Shown: positions 1 to 9,530 of the stretch, in pieces | Numbering within the stretch: position 1 is the stretch's first letter | How the letters are laid out: each line of letters opens with the position of its first letter | Assembly (NCBI RefSeq): GCF_028765165.1 | Contig: NZ_JARADB010000005.1 | Coordinates: 248,001 to 312,000 of the forward strand | Direction: 5' to 3' | Source: Paenibacillus sp. MAHUQ-63 | GTDB lineage: Bacteria > Bacillota > Bacilli > Paenibacillales > NBRC-103111 | DNA: 64,000 nt | The notes under the pieces: generated by a model | What the model was told of the DNA's origin: nothing | The model's database searches: none | Seen by the model: the letters and a program-made list of their open reading frames with translations, nothing else | Translations under genes and position numbers: made by a program

Positions 1-134
1 TTGGATAGATGGATATCCAATTCAATGGCGTCGCACCCTTGCTCCAGCCCGAGCCGGAAAGCGGCCAGCGTATTCTCCGGCGCTTCCCCTCGCGCTCCGC
101 GGTGCGCAATGACTAGCAGTGGTTGTTTGGACAT
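1..134 (-). CDS. glycerophosphodiester phosphodiesterase, N-terminal part (runs off left edge)
   Basis: Only the first 44 codons are in the window; the rest lies beyond position 1. The reading starts [16 protein letters not shown] and continues through APENTLAAF and IELDIHLS. These are the first family motifs: HRG with the catalytic His, the substrate-contacting PENT, and the metal-binding E-x-D. The start at 134 follows an AGGAG box. It is the fourth gene after a ugpB-ugpA-ugpE-like importer, 19 bp behind the second permease, so it is very likely co-transcribed. The inferred role is hydrolysis of imported glycerophosphodiesters to glycerol-3-phosphate and an alcohol, as UgpQ does. No signal peptide is seen, which fits a cytoplasmic enzyme. 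Confidence 0.9.
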   Translation of the reverse strand, partial: MSKQPLLVIAHRGARGEAPENTLAAFRLGLEQGCDAIELDIHLS

Positions 135-153
135 GATGGAAGAAGCTCCTCTC

Positions 154-984
154 TTACTTAAAGGTCGAGTTCGCCATAGCGGCTACAATATACTTCTGTG
201 CGAACACGAACATGATCACGATCGGCAGAATGACCAGGATACTGGCCGACATAAGAAGATGGAAATTGAGCGCCTCGTTGCCCGCGATGGAATCGCGCAT
301 CATCGCAATCCCGACCGTGAGCACGCGCATTTTGTTCGAATTCGTCATGACCAGCGGCCAGAAATAGGCATTCCAGCTATGAATGAAAGAGATGACCGTC
401 AAGGTGGCGACCGTCGGCATCGCCATCGGCGTCAAGATGCGGTAGAGCACTTGGAAGCGGTTCGCCCCGTCCACTCTCGCCGCCTCGATCACGTCATTGT
501 TGATGGAGCGGAACATTTGACGGAGCAAGAAGATGCCATAAGCCGAAGCCGCATGCGGAATGATCAAGGCGTAGTACGTATTGATCCAGCCGAATTTCGA
601 CATCATCACGTAAATCGGCACGAAGATGACTTGTTCCGGAACAATGAGCGCCGCCAGAATCAGCACGAACATGGAATCCCGGCCTGGGAATTGACCCTTG
701 GCGAAAGCATATGCAGCCATAATGCCGATATTGATTTGGAGGAAAACGATACCTACGGTCTGAATGACCGTGTTCACGGTGAAGCGGTAAAACGGAATTG
801 TTTTAAAAGCGGTTACAAAGTTCTCCCACATGAACTTCTCCGGCCAGAAGCTCGGGGTAGCCATGCGAAGCTCAGCCGGCGTTTTCAAAGCGGTAATGAG
901 CATCCAGTAAATCGGGAAAAACATCAGTAGCGTAATACAAATTGCGACAATGACCCGGGTAGAAGTTAACAGCGGATTTTTCAT
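154..984 (-). CDS. ABC transporter inner-membrane permease, UgpE/MalG type
   Basis: A 276-residue carbohydrate-type (CUT1) permease with about six hydrophobic segments. The first is at residues 10-30; the last lies just before the C-terminus. The EAA loop that docks the ATPase is visible as [11 protein letters not shown], about two thirds along. It pairs with the upstream permease (13 bp gap) and the lipoprotein upstream of that. Neighbouring glycerophosphodiesterase makes glycerol-3-phosphate or glycerophosphodiesters the likely substrate, but CUT1 permeases do not show their substrate by sequence and other sugars are possible. No ATPase gene is in the visible part, so a shared MsmX/UgpC-type ATPase, or one beyond the left edge, must energise it. 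Confidence 0.9.
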   Translation of the reverse strand: MKNPLLTSTRVIVAICITLLMFFPIYWMLITALKTPAELRMATPSFWPEKFMWENFVTAFKTIPFYRFTVNTVIQTVGIVFLQINIGIMAAYAFAKGQFPGRDSMFVLILAALIVPEQVIFVPIYVMMSKFGWINTYYALIIPHAASAYGIFLLRQMFRSINNDVIEAARVDGANRFQVLYRILTPMAMPTVATLTVISFIHSWNAYFWPLVMTNSNKMRVLTVGIAMMRDSIAGNEALNFHLLMSASILVILPIVIMFVFAQKYIVAAMANSTFK

Positions 985-997
985 TTGTCACTGGCAC

Positions 998-1945
998 CTA
1001 CCCTTCGTAATGGACTTTCTTCTTGGAGACATACATTTGAACAGCAGTCAGCAAGATGATAATAATGAAGAAAATAATGACAAGCGCAGATGCGCGGCCC
1101 GTGCGGAATTCCGTGAAGGCCATTTCATAGATCCAGTACACCATCGCCTTCGTCGATTCGAGCGGTCCGCCGTTCGTAATAACGTCAACCGATTGGAACA
1201 CTTGCATGGAAGAAATGAAGTGGGTAACGACCAGGAACAGCGTCGTCGGAGACAGCATCGGCAGCGTAATTTTCCAGAACTGCATCCATTTCGTCGCCCC
1301 GTCAATGCCGGAAGCTTCATAGTACTCGACAGGAATGCTGCGAAGTCCCGCAATGAAGATGATCATCGTGAATCCTACGCCCTTCCACACGGCAACAACG
1401 ACCAGCACCCAAAGGGCCGTCTTCGTATTGGTCAGCCATTGTACCGGTTCCAAACCGAACCATTTCAGCAATTCATTCATTAATCCGTATTGACCGTTAA
1501 AGACCCATAAGAAAATCATGGAAACGATAACCATGGAGATATAATGCGGCATGAAAATAACAGCTCGCATAAAGCCGAAAAATTTCGAGATGGAATTAAA
1601 CAACAGCGCCAGCAGGAGCCCCAGTCCGAGCGTGAGCACAACATCCAAGACCGTGTAAGTGAATGTGATTTTGAGTACGTTATAGAACGTTTTGCTTGTC
1701 AGCAAGTACGTGTAGTTGTCGAAACCGATGAATTTCTTCATCGGCTTCGTCATATTCCAATTCGTAAAACTAAGGTATAGCGAGTTGAGCAGCGGGTAGT
1801 AAATAAACATCCCTAATACGACCAGTGCGGGCACCGCGAACGAAAAGTCTTTCAAATACTCCACCATGCGAGACTTGGAGCGTTTCGTCGTCAGGCTGGC
1901 TGATTCTTGCTGTAAATGGGCCTGCTGGCCTTCCGTCGCTTTCAT
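998..1945 (-). CDS. ABC transporter inner-membrane permease, UgpA/MalF type
   Basis: A 315-residue permease with six predicted membrane spans and a hydrophilic N-terminal tail of about 30 residues. Its EAA loop reads YEASGIDGATKW. The frame opens at 1963, but the start chosen is the ATG at 1945: a GGAGAGGGG box sits 7 bp before it and overlaps the earlier ATG. The stop of the binding-protein gene lies 18 bp upstream, so the genes are translationally close. Together with the 154-984 permease it forms the heterodimeric channel of a CUT1 importer. Confidence 0.9.
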   Translation of the reverse strand: MKATEGQQAHLQQESASLTTKRSKSRMVEYLKDFSFAVPALVVLGMFIYYPLLNSLYLSFTNWNMTKPMKKFIGFDNYTYLLTSKTFYNVLKITFTYTVLDVVLTLGLGLLLALLFNSISKFFGFMRAVIFMPHYISMVIVSMIFLWVFNGQYGLMNELLKWFGLEPVQWLTNTKTALWVLVVVAVWKGVGFTMIIFIAGLRSIPVEYYEASGIDGATKWMQFWKITLPMLSPTTLFLVVTHFISSMQVFQSVDVITNGGPLESTKAMVYWIYEMAFTEFRTGRASALVIIFFIIIILLTAVQMYVSKKKVHYEG

Positions 1946-1963
1946 GTTGACTCCCCTCTCCAA

Positions 1964-3274
1964 TTAGCTTTCTTGCAATATCGCATCGATTTCTTTGGAT
2001 GCCTCTTTCATCGTTTGTACAGGATCTGCGTTCTCCAGAATCATCTTACCGAGAGCTTCCATGTACTTCTTGCTGAATTCCGGGTATGCCGGATGCTGCG
2101 GACGGCCTACAACGTTGTCGAAGTTATCGAATACGGCTTTGTATTGCGGCAGCTTCTCGAAGTATTTCTTACCTTCATCCGTTGTGAGAACCGATTTATG
2201 CGTTGGCAGATAGCCTGTGCCTTCCGCCCATTTGATATTGTTCTCAGCGGCTGTCATGAACTTGATGAACTTCCAGGCAGCTTCCTTCTGTTTAGCCGGC
2301 GCCAAGTCCATCATCACAATGCCCGCTCCGCCGATATGGGATTTGCGTTCTTTGTCCCCTGGCAGGAAGGATACGCCTACTTCAAACTTCGCGTTCTCCA
2401 AATAGGTCTTGATGATCGCGGAACTATGCTGAACCATCGCTACCTTTTCTTCCAGGAACATTTGGCGCATCGTATCGGAAGCACCTTTTCCGTATCCCAT
2501 GTGCATGGAGCCGTCTTTCATCCATTTTTGGAAGTTTTGCACCCATTTCAGGCTGTCCGGCTGATCCAGCTGCGATTTCTTGTGATCTTGGCTCAGAATC
2601 GTACCCCCGCCGTTGGAAATCCACGGATCATAGTACCAGGTATCCCACCCCGGGACGGAGAAGGCATATCTTGATGTTTTCCCGTTATCCTTCACAGTTA
2701 CCTTCTTATTAAAATCCTCAATTTCAGCCCATGTTTGCGGAGGCTTCACGCCCAGCTTGTCGAGCATCGTTTTGTTATAAATCATTACGCTCGTACTAAC
2801 GATCAGAGGGAATCCGAACTGCTTGTTGTTATAGGAGTAGGCTTGCAGCATCCCTTTGGAGAAATCGTTCATATCCACTTTATCGCGGGCGATGTACGGG
2901 GTTAAGTCCGCAAATACGCCGCCATCCGCGAAGTTCGGAAGCACGGATACTTCCACGTTCGTGACGGCCGGTACTTCTTTCGCCGCTACAGCCGCTTGAA
3001 GCTTCTTGTGCAAATCCACGTAAGCGCCTTGGAACACGGGCTCAACGGTGATATTCGGATATTTCTTCTGGAACTCAGCGATCATATAGTTAACAGCCGG
3101 CATTTGCACATCTGCATGCGAGTGCCAATATTGGATCGTCACTGGAGAATTATCTTCCACAGCAGGCGGTAAGGAAGCTGCAGGTTGCTCTTCGCTGCCG
3201 CTGGAGCAGCCGACTACGGTTGAAAGCATTAAAGAGGAGATTGCAAGCGTCGGTAACCATTTTGTAAGTTTCAT
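1964..3274 (-). CDS. extracellular solute-binding lipoprotein, UgpB-like
   Basis: A 436-residue family-1 solute-binding protein. The signal peptide ends in a lipobox VVGC (Cys about residue 23), so it is lipid-anchored to the outer face of the membrane. A Ser/Pro-rich linker follows, then the cluster-B fold opening QYWHSHADVQM, with VEPVFQGAY, PQTWAEIEDF and EGTGYLPTHK further on. The GTGYLP segment and the downstream glycerophosphodiesterase favour a UgpB-like role in capturing glycerol-3-phosphate or its diesters. This is inference; an ordinary sugar-binding protein is the alternative. It is first in the operon, behind a promoter and a cre-like site. Confidence 0.88.
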   Translation of the reverse strand: MKLTKWLPTLAISSLMLSTVVGCSSGSEEQPAASLPPAVEDNSPVTIQYWHSHADVQMPAVNYMIAEFQKKYPNITVEPVFQGAYVDLHKKLQAAVAAKEVPAVTNVEVSVLPNFADGGVFADLTPYIARDKVDMNDFSKGMLQAYSYNNKQFGFPLIVSTSVMIYNKTMLDKLGVKPPQTWAEIEDFNKKVTVKDNGKTSRYAFSVPGWDTWYYDPWISNGGGTILSQDHKKSQLDQPDSLKWVQNFQKWMKDGSMHMGYGKGASDTMRQMFLEEKVAMVQHSSAIIKTYLENAKFEVGVSFLPGDKERKSHIGGAGIVMMDLAPAKQKEAAWKFIKFMTAAENNIKWAEGTGYLPTHKSVLTTDEGKKYFEKLPQYKAVFDNFDNVVGRPQHPAYPEFSKKYMEALGKMILENADPVQTMKEASKEIDAILQES

Positions 3275-3433
3275 TCGGTAGGAACCCCTTTCCTATACAG
3301 GACTAGTAATTTTCGAGGATGAAAAAAGGAGAGCACTAAGACACAAGAAACTAGGGATCCGCGCCAAATCGCACGCGGTCCGTTCGTCTCTTGGGCTGTC
3401 TCAGTGATCTCCGCACCCAATCGTTATGAACGA

Positions 3434-3490
3434 ATTAAAGCGTTTTCTTAATGTTGTTACTAGTATTTCACATAATCGGATTTCAGTCAA
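3434..3490 (-). promoter_or_regulatory. promoter of the ugp-like operon with a cre-like site
   Basis: Read on the minus strand: TTGACT (3490-3485), a 17-bp spacer, then AATACT (3467-3462). About 13 bp downstream, 3434-3449 reads AAGAAAACGCTTTAAT, which departs from the catabolite-responsive-element consensus WTGNAANCGNWWNCAW at two positions. A CcpA site just after the transcription start would act as a roadblock, giving glucose repression of uptake. A leader of roughly 180 bp follows before the lipoprotein start; no known riboswitch was recognised in it. Confidence 0.45.
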
Positions 3491-3552
3491 TAATTTGCGG
3501 CCTGATTTACAATCTCTTAAAAATTACCAATTTATTTGCAGCTTTTTGTCGT

Positions 3553-4311
3553 TTAACCGACTGCATGACCTCTTGCCCCCCGAGAGCTCGTTCCTAAACT
3601 GATGGTTTCGTACTCGGTCGATAAAATGTGCTTCGAGGTTGAAATGGCATTCATCACCTTGATCAACGTCTCGCCTTGGTTTGCTTTCAAGCTGAAGTGC
3701 AGCTCGGCCACCGCCTCCATGGCCCCGTCCACCTCCGCCATTCCTCCGGGCTTCATCTGGACGTTCACAATGTGGATGCTGTTCTCACCGAATTGCGTTG
3801 CAATGCTTCCCAGCACACCGGGTTTATCGACAATTTTGATCACCACCTCCTTCGTCCTCCGGTTACGCATCAGATATTTCTCCCACTTGTTCAACACGAA
3901 CAAACTTAACAGAACCATGACGGTCGCCAACACGGCGCAGTAGAGAAAGCCCGCTCCGACGCACAGGCCGATCGCCGCCACCACCCATACGGAAGCCGCC
4001 GTCGTTAAACCCGACACGGTAAACCCCGTCCGCATGATGGTACCCGCTCCCAGAAACCCGATTCCGCTGATAACCTGAGCGGCCAGCCGGGACGGGTCCA
4101 CCCGAACCTGCGCTTCGTTCACGAAGTCGGCGAAGCCGTAGATCGACAGCAGCATGATCGCCGCAGCCCCGATACAGACGAGAATATGTGTCCGCAGGCC
4201 TGCTGCGTGGTTGTTCCATTCCCGTTCCAGACCGACCAAACCCCCGAGCCCGGCTGCCAGGAGAATGCGTATTGTCAAATCCAGGTGGCTAATATGCCAT
4301 ACGCTGCTCAT
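3553..4311 (-). CDS. MgtC/SapB family membrane protein (copy 1)
   Basis: A 252-residue protein. The first ~140 residues carry four to five membrane spans with family hallmarks GLVGLEREW, AAGLRTHILVC and GIGFLGAGTI; the last ~100 form a soluble ACT-like domain (EVVIKIVDKPGVLGSI). Close paralogue of the gene at 10681-11433: both N-termini read as W-x-ISHL-x-LT-x-RI, which supports the start used. MgtC proteins in other bacteria are tied to growth in low magnesium, F-type ATPase modulation and phosphate balance; the role here is not known. The gene stands alone behind its own promoter and a leader hairpin shared with the glpP-mgtC2 unit. Confidence 0.92.
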   Translation of the reverse strand: MSSVWHISHLDLTIRILLAAGLGGLVGLEREWNNHAAGLRTHILVCIGAAAIMLLSIYGFADFVNEAQVRVDPSRLAAQVISGIGFLGAGTIMRTGFTVSGLTTAASVWVVAAIGLCVGAGFLYCAVLATVMVLLSLFVLNKWEKYLMRNRRTKEVVIKIVDKPGVLGSIATQFGENSIHIVNVQMKPGGMAEVDGAMEAVAELHFSLKANQGETLIKVMNAISTSKHILSTEYETISLGTSSRGARGHAVG

Positions 4312-4354
4312 ATCCTGTCACCACGCTCCTTTCATACGCTTATGCCGGTAAAAC

Positions 4355-4448
4355 AAAAAGACCTTAAGCCGGTAAACACACCTCTCCCCCATAGGGAAAG
4401 AGATATGATTACGGGTAAGGTCTTCTCCAAGGACTCGCGCCTAAGCCG
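4355..4448 (-). ncRNA. leader attenuator A upstream of mgtC copy 1 (candidate cis-regulatory RNA)
   Basis: On the minus strand, AAGACCTTA (4424-4416) pairs perfectly with TAAGGTCTT (4366-4358), followed by TTT: an intrinsic terminator whose 9-bp base stem closes about 50 nt. Inside are CCCGTAATCATATC and GGTGTGTTTACCGG, which pair through GUAA/UUAC and CAUAUC/GGUGUG, and an apical hairpin. Upstream, CGGCTTAGG (4448-4440) nearly copies the terminator's 3' strand CGGCTTAAGG and could pair with its 5' strand instead, giving an antiterminator. Both conserved strands and the layout recur in leader B (9875-9961). The ligand is unknown: metabolite, metal ion or RNA-binding protein. Confidence 0.65.
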
Positions 4449-4469
4449 TATATTCATATGAATACGCTT

Positions 4470-4499
4470 ACTATAAAGCTGGATGCATCTTTTTGTCAA
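4470..4499 (-). promoter_or_regulatory. promoter of mgtC copy 1
   Basis: Minus strand: TTGACA (4499-4494), 18-bp spacer, TATAGT (4475-4470). A near-consensus housekeeping promoter about 160 bp ahead of the gene. Start of transcription near 4463 puts leader A about 40 nt into the RNA. Confidence 0.7.
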
Positions 4500-4532
4500 T
4501 AACTAATTTAAAATTTGAAATTTTGTACCGGT

Positions 4533-7500
4533 TTATTTATAAAGCGCATTGTAAATCGCCTGTGCGCCTTCAGCCCGCGTGGTGACGGCTTCCGGATCGA
4601 AGCGGTCTCCCTCCTTGCCGCTGAGCAAGCCGGCGCTGCGCGCCTTGGCTACCGCCGGAGCCGCCCAATCGGCAATGGCAGCGGCGTCTGCGAACGGCTG
4701 AGCTGAGGCGTCGCCCTCCGCTAACGCGGCCTTCCGCTCCCAGGCGCGGACGAGCAGCACCGCCATCTGTTCGCGGGTCACCGGCTCGTTCGGCGCGAAG
4801 CGATCGGGCTCGACACCGCTAACCAGCCCGTTAGCCGCTGCGGCCGCAATCGCCGCCGCATACCAGTCCTGCGGCTGCACATCGGCGAACGGAGCCTTCT
4901 CCCCGCTTGCGGTCAAGCCGAATGCGCGGACGAGCAGCGCCGTGAGCTCCGCCCGGGTCAAGGCCGTATTCGGCGCAAAGGTATCCTCGGTGACGCCGTC
5001 AGCGACATGCTTCGCGGCAAGCACCTGCAGCGCCTCGGAGGACCAATGGCCGCTCGGCACATCGGCGTACGACTTGCGGTACTCTTGCACGACATAGGTG
5101 CCGGTCGCCGCGATTTGCAAGGTCAGCACGCCATCCTTCACTTCCCCGCCGGCATAGCTGAGCCTTCCATTGGCATCAAGAGCATATACACCAACCAAAC
5201 GAGGGTCGTATCCCGTGCCTACTTGAAGCTTGACCTGAAGCGAATGTTCCGACGTTTCCACCGGAGCCGCCGTACCGTCCGCCGACTCCATAGACAAGCC
5301 GATGGTGAAGGCGTCGCCCGCCGTCCTTCTTTCTTTGGTTTCGTCAGGCGCTGCGGCAGGCTTAATCGTCACGACCAGCTGTGACCCACTTGATGCGGAG
5401 GCTCCAGCAGCTGACAGCGTCTCACCGGCAATGACCAAGCTCACGCCGCCCTTCGTAACCTCCAGCGGAAGACCGTTCATCTTTGCCAGAACCGCGCTCG
5501 AAAGAGCAATCTGGGTCGTCTTCGAGTCCAGCTTCAATTCGACGGCATCGCCGCCGGGCTTGATCTCCTCTGGCGTCACTTGCAACCTTTCAGGCTTCGC
5601 AGCTCCACCTGGAACGCCGGGGCCGGCCGCTCCTCCCTTGCCTGAATCTGAAGCGTCATTGCCGCCTCTTCGCAGACGGTCCAGATCTAACTTCAGCAGT
5701 CGGTCCATGGAATAGGACGATAAGAAGCGCATATGATTCGCACCGGATTCAAAATTCACATACAGGTGATCGTCGCCCGCTTCCTTACGGATAAACATAT
5801 TCTCGGCGCCTGTCGGAACGTTGATGGATCCGAGTTTATTCTTGCTGTCGAGCAGCCAGACAGGAACCGTTACGCCGCCGATGGACGTATCCGCGCTGCG
5901 CGTGGCCGCGTCCGCCACTTTGGGCATTCTGAAACGCAGAATGGAGTTATAAGGACGCCCGTAGTTATAAGTCAAGAGCACTTCGCCCTTGTTGAAAGCG
6001 ACACCTTGAATCTTATCTCCGATGCTGAGGATATACTCCGGCACGTATTTGTCCATGTTCTCTTCACGGAAGCTCGGCGTGGAAGCCGGTAATCGATCAT
6101 TCTCATCCAAAGGATAGGCGGCAATCCACGACAGATGTGTCTCGCCGTCCCTATTTACCATTTGGTGAGACGGACTTGTCGTGTAGGATGGCGGATTGCT
6201 GTATTCACCGACCCACAGCATGCCGTCCGCATACGCTGCGAACGAAGCGTTCGTGACAACGCCAAAAGAATCGGCGAATTGGGCGAAGCCCTCGTTCGGC
6301 GCGTCAATCAGCGTCTGAATCGGCATGCGGTACATCTTCTTGCCGGAAGACAGCCAGACGTTCTCCTTGCTTACGGCTACGCCGCCGGCATGACCGATAT
6401 AGATCGAACCGTCGGTATCCTTCAGATGGACATATTTCTCCAAGAGGCCCGTCTTCGCGTTGACGATCGCCAGCGTACTCGGATCGCCCGAGAAATGGTA
6501 GGCGGCCATGAGTATCCATTCCCGCTGCCCATCGGCATAATACGACATGCCTTGCGGAACGTGGCCCTGAACAAGCCCTGGAATTATCGGCCCTTTGCCG
6601 CCGATCGCCCATGCCTCCTGATAGCGCGACGACGTCCATGCATTGGCTGGGCTCGGATCCCGCTCGACCTGCGTCATCTGCGGGTAGCCCGGCTTCGCCG
6701 TCGCCGAAGCGTGAGCCGACTCATTGCCGGCATGATCGACAGCGCTAAGCTCGACCTTCACGGCCACCTCGCCGGGGAGTCCCGCCAGCTTATATGACAC
6801 GTCCGATGCCGGCAGCGTCGCCTCCAATTGACCGTCTACGTACAGCCGGTAGCCGCCCAGGTCCTCATCCGCGCCGGGCTGCCAGCTGATGCTCACTTCA
6901 CCCCGGCCCGGCTGCGCCTGAAGGCCCGCCGGCGTCGCCGGAGCTGTCGTATCCTCCGAGCTTTCGCGCGGGAGCTGCGATGCGCCGACTATGCCCGGCG
7001 TTCCGGTCTGCATGACGCCGACAGCCCGCATCTCCGTGCCGCCGAACATCGGATAAGCGTACGTGATGCCTTTTTTCTCCAAGAACTGGCCCGCTGTATA
7101 GGCAGCTCGGGCGAGCACAGTGCCGCTTGCCTCGACAATTTCGACGATACCTCCCGTATTCGTCAACCCGCCTGCACCGTCACCGAGCACGATGGCCGAA
7201 TCCGGCACGTACTTGTTGTTCTGAAAACCATAGTAGAAGAAATTAAAGCCATCCGGCTTCAAGTAGCCCAGTCCGCTCGGACGTACCCAGAACTGCAGCG
7301 ATTGGTGCGGCTGAATAAGCGTCTGCTCGCGGAACGTCCACAGCCAATTTTTGGAGGCGTCATCGGGCTGCGTGAATCTCACCGACTTGCCGTTCAAATC
7401 GATAGGCTCGTTATGCGGGTTATAAAGCTCAATGAACTCATATGCGTCATAAACGTCTCTAGCCTCCAGAGGTTCCGTGTTCCATGTATCGGGAACAAGC

Positions 7501-9530
7501 TCCGTAATGAGGAGAGCCGGCATCTCATTCGCGGTTGGCGTTACGGTGACAGGCGCAGATCGAACCGATTCTCTGCCTGACGTATCGATGGCGCTAACCT
7601 GTACGGTGACAGACTTATCGTTGGCCAAGCCTTCAATTACCGCTTCCTTCTCCGGCATGAGCAGCTGCTTCGCGAGAGTGCCGTCGATATAGACGTTCAC
7701 ATAAGCAACGTCCGGCTCCAGATCCTTGCTCCACGTAACTTTCACGCCGCCAATACCGCCGATTGCTTGTACACCCGCAGGAGCTGCCGGCGGCATGCCG
7801 TCTGCAGGATCAGCCACTCGCTGAACCGGATACAGGTAGCCGGGATTCGCCGGCTTCGAGAATCTTTCCGTTGATACAGCCCCGCCAGCCCGGTCAGGAA
7901 TGAAGTTCGCGGAGATGCTCTCACCGACATCTTCCACCGCATAGGCCGTGTCCGTCAGCAGACGATTGTCGGGGTCCAGAAGCTGTACCCGTCGGGGCGC
8001 CGAATTGGACATGCCGCCGTTCACCACGACGAACAGTTGATTCTCCGTAATTGCACTGCCGTAAGCCGTATTGAACTCAGGCAGTCCAACCTGGAGGACG
8101 TTGCTGTTCTTGAACCAAATGATAAACGTTTCCTGCGGAGCCACGATCTTGTCCTCGGAGATCGGATACAGGTATTCGGTCGCCCCTGCCATGTATTTCA
8201 ACGTAAAGCCTTTCAAATTGAGCGGTGTGCCGGTTGAGTTGTACAGTTCGATAAACTCGAAAGCGTCGGTTCCGCCGGTTTTATAGTCGCTATTCTTCGT
8301 ATTCGACGCCATCTCCGTAATGACCAGCGGCGGCGCGGCCTGAGGCTTCTGCACAGCGACTGCGGGCTGCGCCGACTGCAAGCCGGTCTGATTGACCGCA
8401 TAGACAGCGAATGTAACGCTCTCCCCGTTGGTCAGCCCCTCTGCTACATACGCAGGGCTTGTCACCAAATCCGGCAGCTGTGTGCCGTTCTGATAAATGC
8501 GGTAGCCGGCAATGTCGCCCTCCGCAGCGGCATCCCAGCTGAGCCGGATCGCCTTGTCGCGCGGCAGCGCCTGTAAGCCGGTCGTGACCGCCGGAGGCAC
8601 AGGGATGCCGGCTTTCCCGAGGACTGGAGCGGACGCCGGCGATACGCTGCCATCCGCATACACGCAAGACAGCGTGAACGTATAATTGGCACCGTTCGCG
8701 AGGCCTGTGTAGGTGTATGTTGCACCGGTCACGGAAGCCGTCGGGAGGCCATTTTGCGAATAGATCCGGTAGCCTGTTACACCAGGCTCTCCGCTCGGGG
8801 TCCACGTGACAGTTAAGCTATGATCGCCTCCCACTGCGGAGACACCGACGGGTGGGGTTCCCGGCACTTCATCGGCCACGCTGCGCCCCGGTGTCGCAGT
8901 TTTGTTGCCCCCGGTATGCACCATGGCATTACCTGATGCAGGCTGGGTGAAGGTGATACTTTGATTCTCAAAAGTATCCCCTGCCCCGTTAACGTAGTAG
9001 GTGGCTACGGTTATTTCTGTATCGGACGGGTCTACCAAGAAAATGCCGATATTCTTCTGTGTAGAACTTCCGTTGTACAACCCGGGTACATTCTGCAGCA
9101 GATGAATGCGGTCATCCGGAAGATCCGACATGGCCACTTTGTAATTAGTCCGGAATTGATCCCGGGTCAAGGCCGGATTGAGCTTGCTGATCGTGCTGTT
9201 CTGTGTCCAGACAACAATCGACTCTCGAGGAGGAATGCGCAGACTGCCAAGCGTCCCCTCCCACATCTGAACACCGTCGATTTTCCCGCGCAGTTTATAT
9301 CCCGTTAAGTCCATAAGCTCATCGGAAGCATTATACAGTTCCACGTATTCATATCCGTCATTAGATGACATATTTACTGAATTCGGCACCATCTCCGTAA
9401 TCAGCAGCTTCGGTACAGCCACTGTTGCAGCAGCCTTCGGCACGCCCGCGCCCAGCCCTGCCCCCGCTGACCCCGCCATAAGCGATACGGCTAGCAGTGC
9501 ATTCACGGCATATTTGGTCTTGCGATTCAT
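4533..9530 (-). CDS. giant S-layer-homology protein with lamin-tail and fibronectin type III domains
   Basis: A 1,665-residue secreted surface protein. The start at 9530 is chosen for its AAAGGAGGAATACG box and the signal peptide that follows (MNRKTKY, hydrophobic core, cleavage near AAA); a 52-codon in-frame extension upstream looks untranslated. Order: lamin-tail domain (LLITEMVPNS), two Fn3 domains, second lamin-tail (LVITEMASNT), Fn3, third lamin-tail (LLITELVPDT), Fn3, then a ~330-residue propeller-like module containing QGHVPQGMSYY and IGHAGGVAVS, a linker rich in Gly and Lys, and three SLH repeats at the C-terminus (YADVPSGHWSSEAL, FADVQPQDWYAAAI, FADAAAIADWAAPA). SLH repeats bind pyruvylated wall polymer, anchoring it to the cell surface. 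Substrate or partner unknown; no catalytic motif was recognised. Confidence 0.9.
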   Translation of the reverse strand: MNRKTKYAVNALLAVSLMAGSAGAGLGAGVPKAAATVAVPKLLITEMVPNSVNMSSNDGYEYVELYNASDELMDLTGYKLRGKIDGVQMWEGTLGSLRIPPRESIVVWTQNSTISKLNPALTRDQFRTNYKVAMSDLPDDRIHLLQNVPGLYNGSSTQKNIGIFLVDPSDTEITVATYYVNGAGDTFENQSITFTQPASGNAMVHTGGNKTATPGRSVADEVPGTPPVGVSAVGGDHSLTVTWTPSGEPGVTGYRIYSQNGLPTASVTGATYTYTGLANGANYTFTLSCVYADGSVSPASAPVLGKAGIPVPPAVTTGLQALPRDKAIRLSWDAAAEGDIAGYRIYQNGTQLPDLVTSPAYVAEGLTNGESVTFAVYAVNQTGLQSAQPAVAVQKPQAAPPLVITEMASNTKNSDYKTGGTDAFEFIELYNSTGTPLNLKGFTLKYMAGATEYLYPISEDKIVAPQETFIIWFKNSNVLQVGLPEFNTAYGSAITENQLFVVVNGGMSNSAPRRVQLLDPDNRLLTDTAYAVEDVGESISANFIPDRAGGAVSTERFSKPANPGYLYPVQRVADPADGMPPAAPAGVQAIGGIGGVKVTWSKDLEPDVAYVNVYIDGTLAKQLLMPEKEAVIEGLANDKSVTVQVSAIDTSGRESVRSAPVTVTPTANEMPALLITELVPDTWNTEPLEARDVYDAYEFIELYNPHNEPIDLNGKSVRFTQPDDASKNWLWTFREQTLIQPHQSLQFWVRPSGLGYLKPDGFNFFYYGFQNNKYVPDSAIVLGDGAGGLTNTGGIVEIVEASGTVLARAAYTAGQFLEKKGITYAYPMFGGTEMRAVGVMQTGTPGIVGASQLPRESSEDTTAPATPAGLQAQPGRGEVSISWQPGADEDLGGYRLYVDGQLEATLPASDVSYKLAGLPGEVAVKVELSAVDHAGNESAHASATAKPGYPQMTQVERDPSPANAWTSSRYQEAWAIGGKGPIIPGLVQGHVPQGMSYYADGQREWILMAAYHFSGDPSTLAIVNAKTGLLEKYVHLKDTDGSIYIGHAGGVAVSKENVWLSSGKKMYRMPIQTLIDAPNEGFAQFADSFGVVTNASFAAYADGMLWVGEYSNPPSYTTSPSHQMVNRDGETHLSWIAAYPLDENDRLPASTPSFREENMDKYVPEYILSIGDKIQGVAFNKGEVLLTYNYGRPYNSILRFRMPKVADAATRSADTSIGGVTVPVWLLDSKNKLGSINVPTGAENMFIRKEAGDDHLYVNFESGANHMRFLSSYSMDRLLKLDLDRLRRGGNDASDSGKGGAAGPGVPGGAAKPERLQVTPEEIKPGGDAVELKLDSKTTQIALSSAVLAKMNGLPLEVTKGGVSLVIAGETLSAAGASASSGSQLVVTIKPAAAPDETKERRTAGDAFTIGLSMESADGTAAPVETSEHSLQVKLQVGTGYDPRLVGVYALDANGRLSYAGGEVKDGVLTLQIAATGTYVVQEYRKSYADVPSGHWSSEALQVLAAKHVADGVTEDTFAPNTALTRAELTALLVRAFGLTASGEKAPFADVQPQDWYAAAIAAAAANGLVSGVEPDRFAPNEPVTREQMAVLLVRAWERKAALAEGDASAQPFADAAAIADWAAPAVAKARSAGLLSGKEGDRFDPEAVTTRAEGAQAIYNALYK

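Noticed and set aside
4312-4500. Known magnesium M-box riboswitch ahead of mgtC1
   Set aside because: The leader is far too short and lacks the three-helix M-box core; it is kept as an unassigned attenuator.
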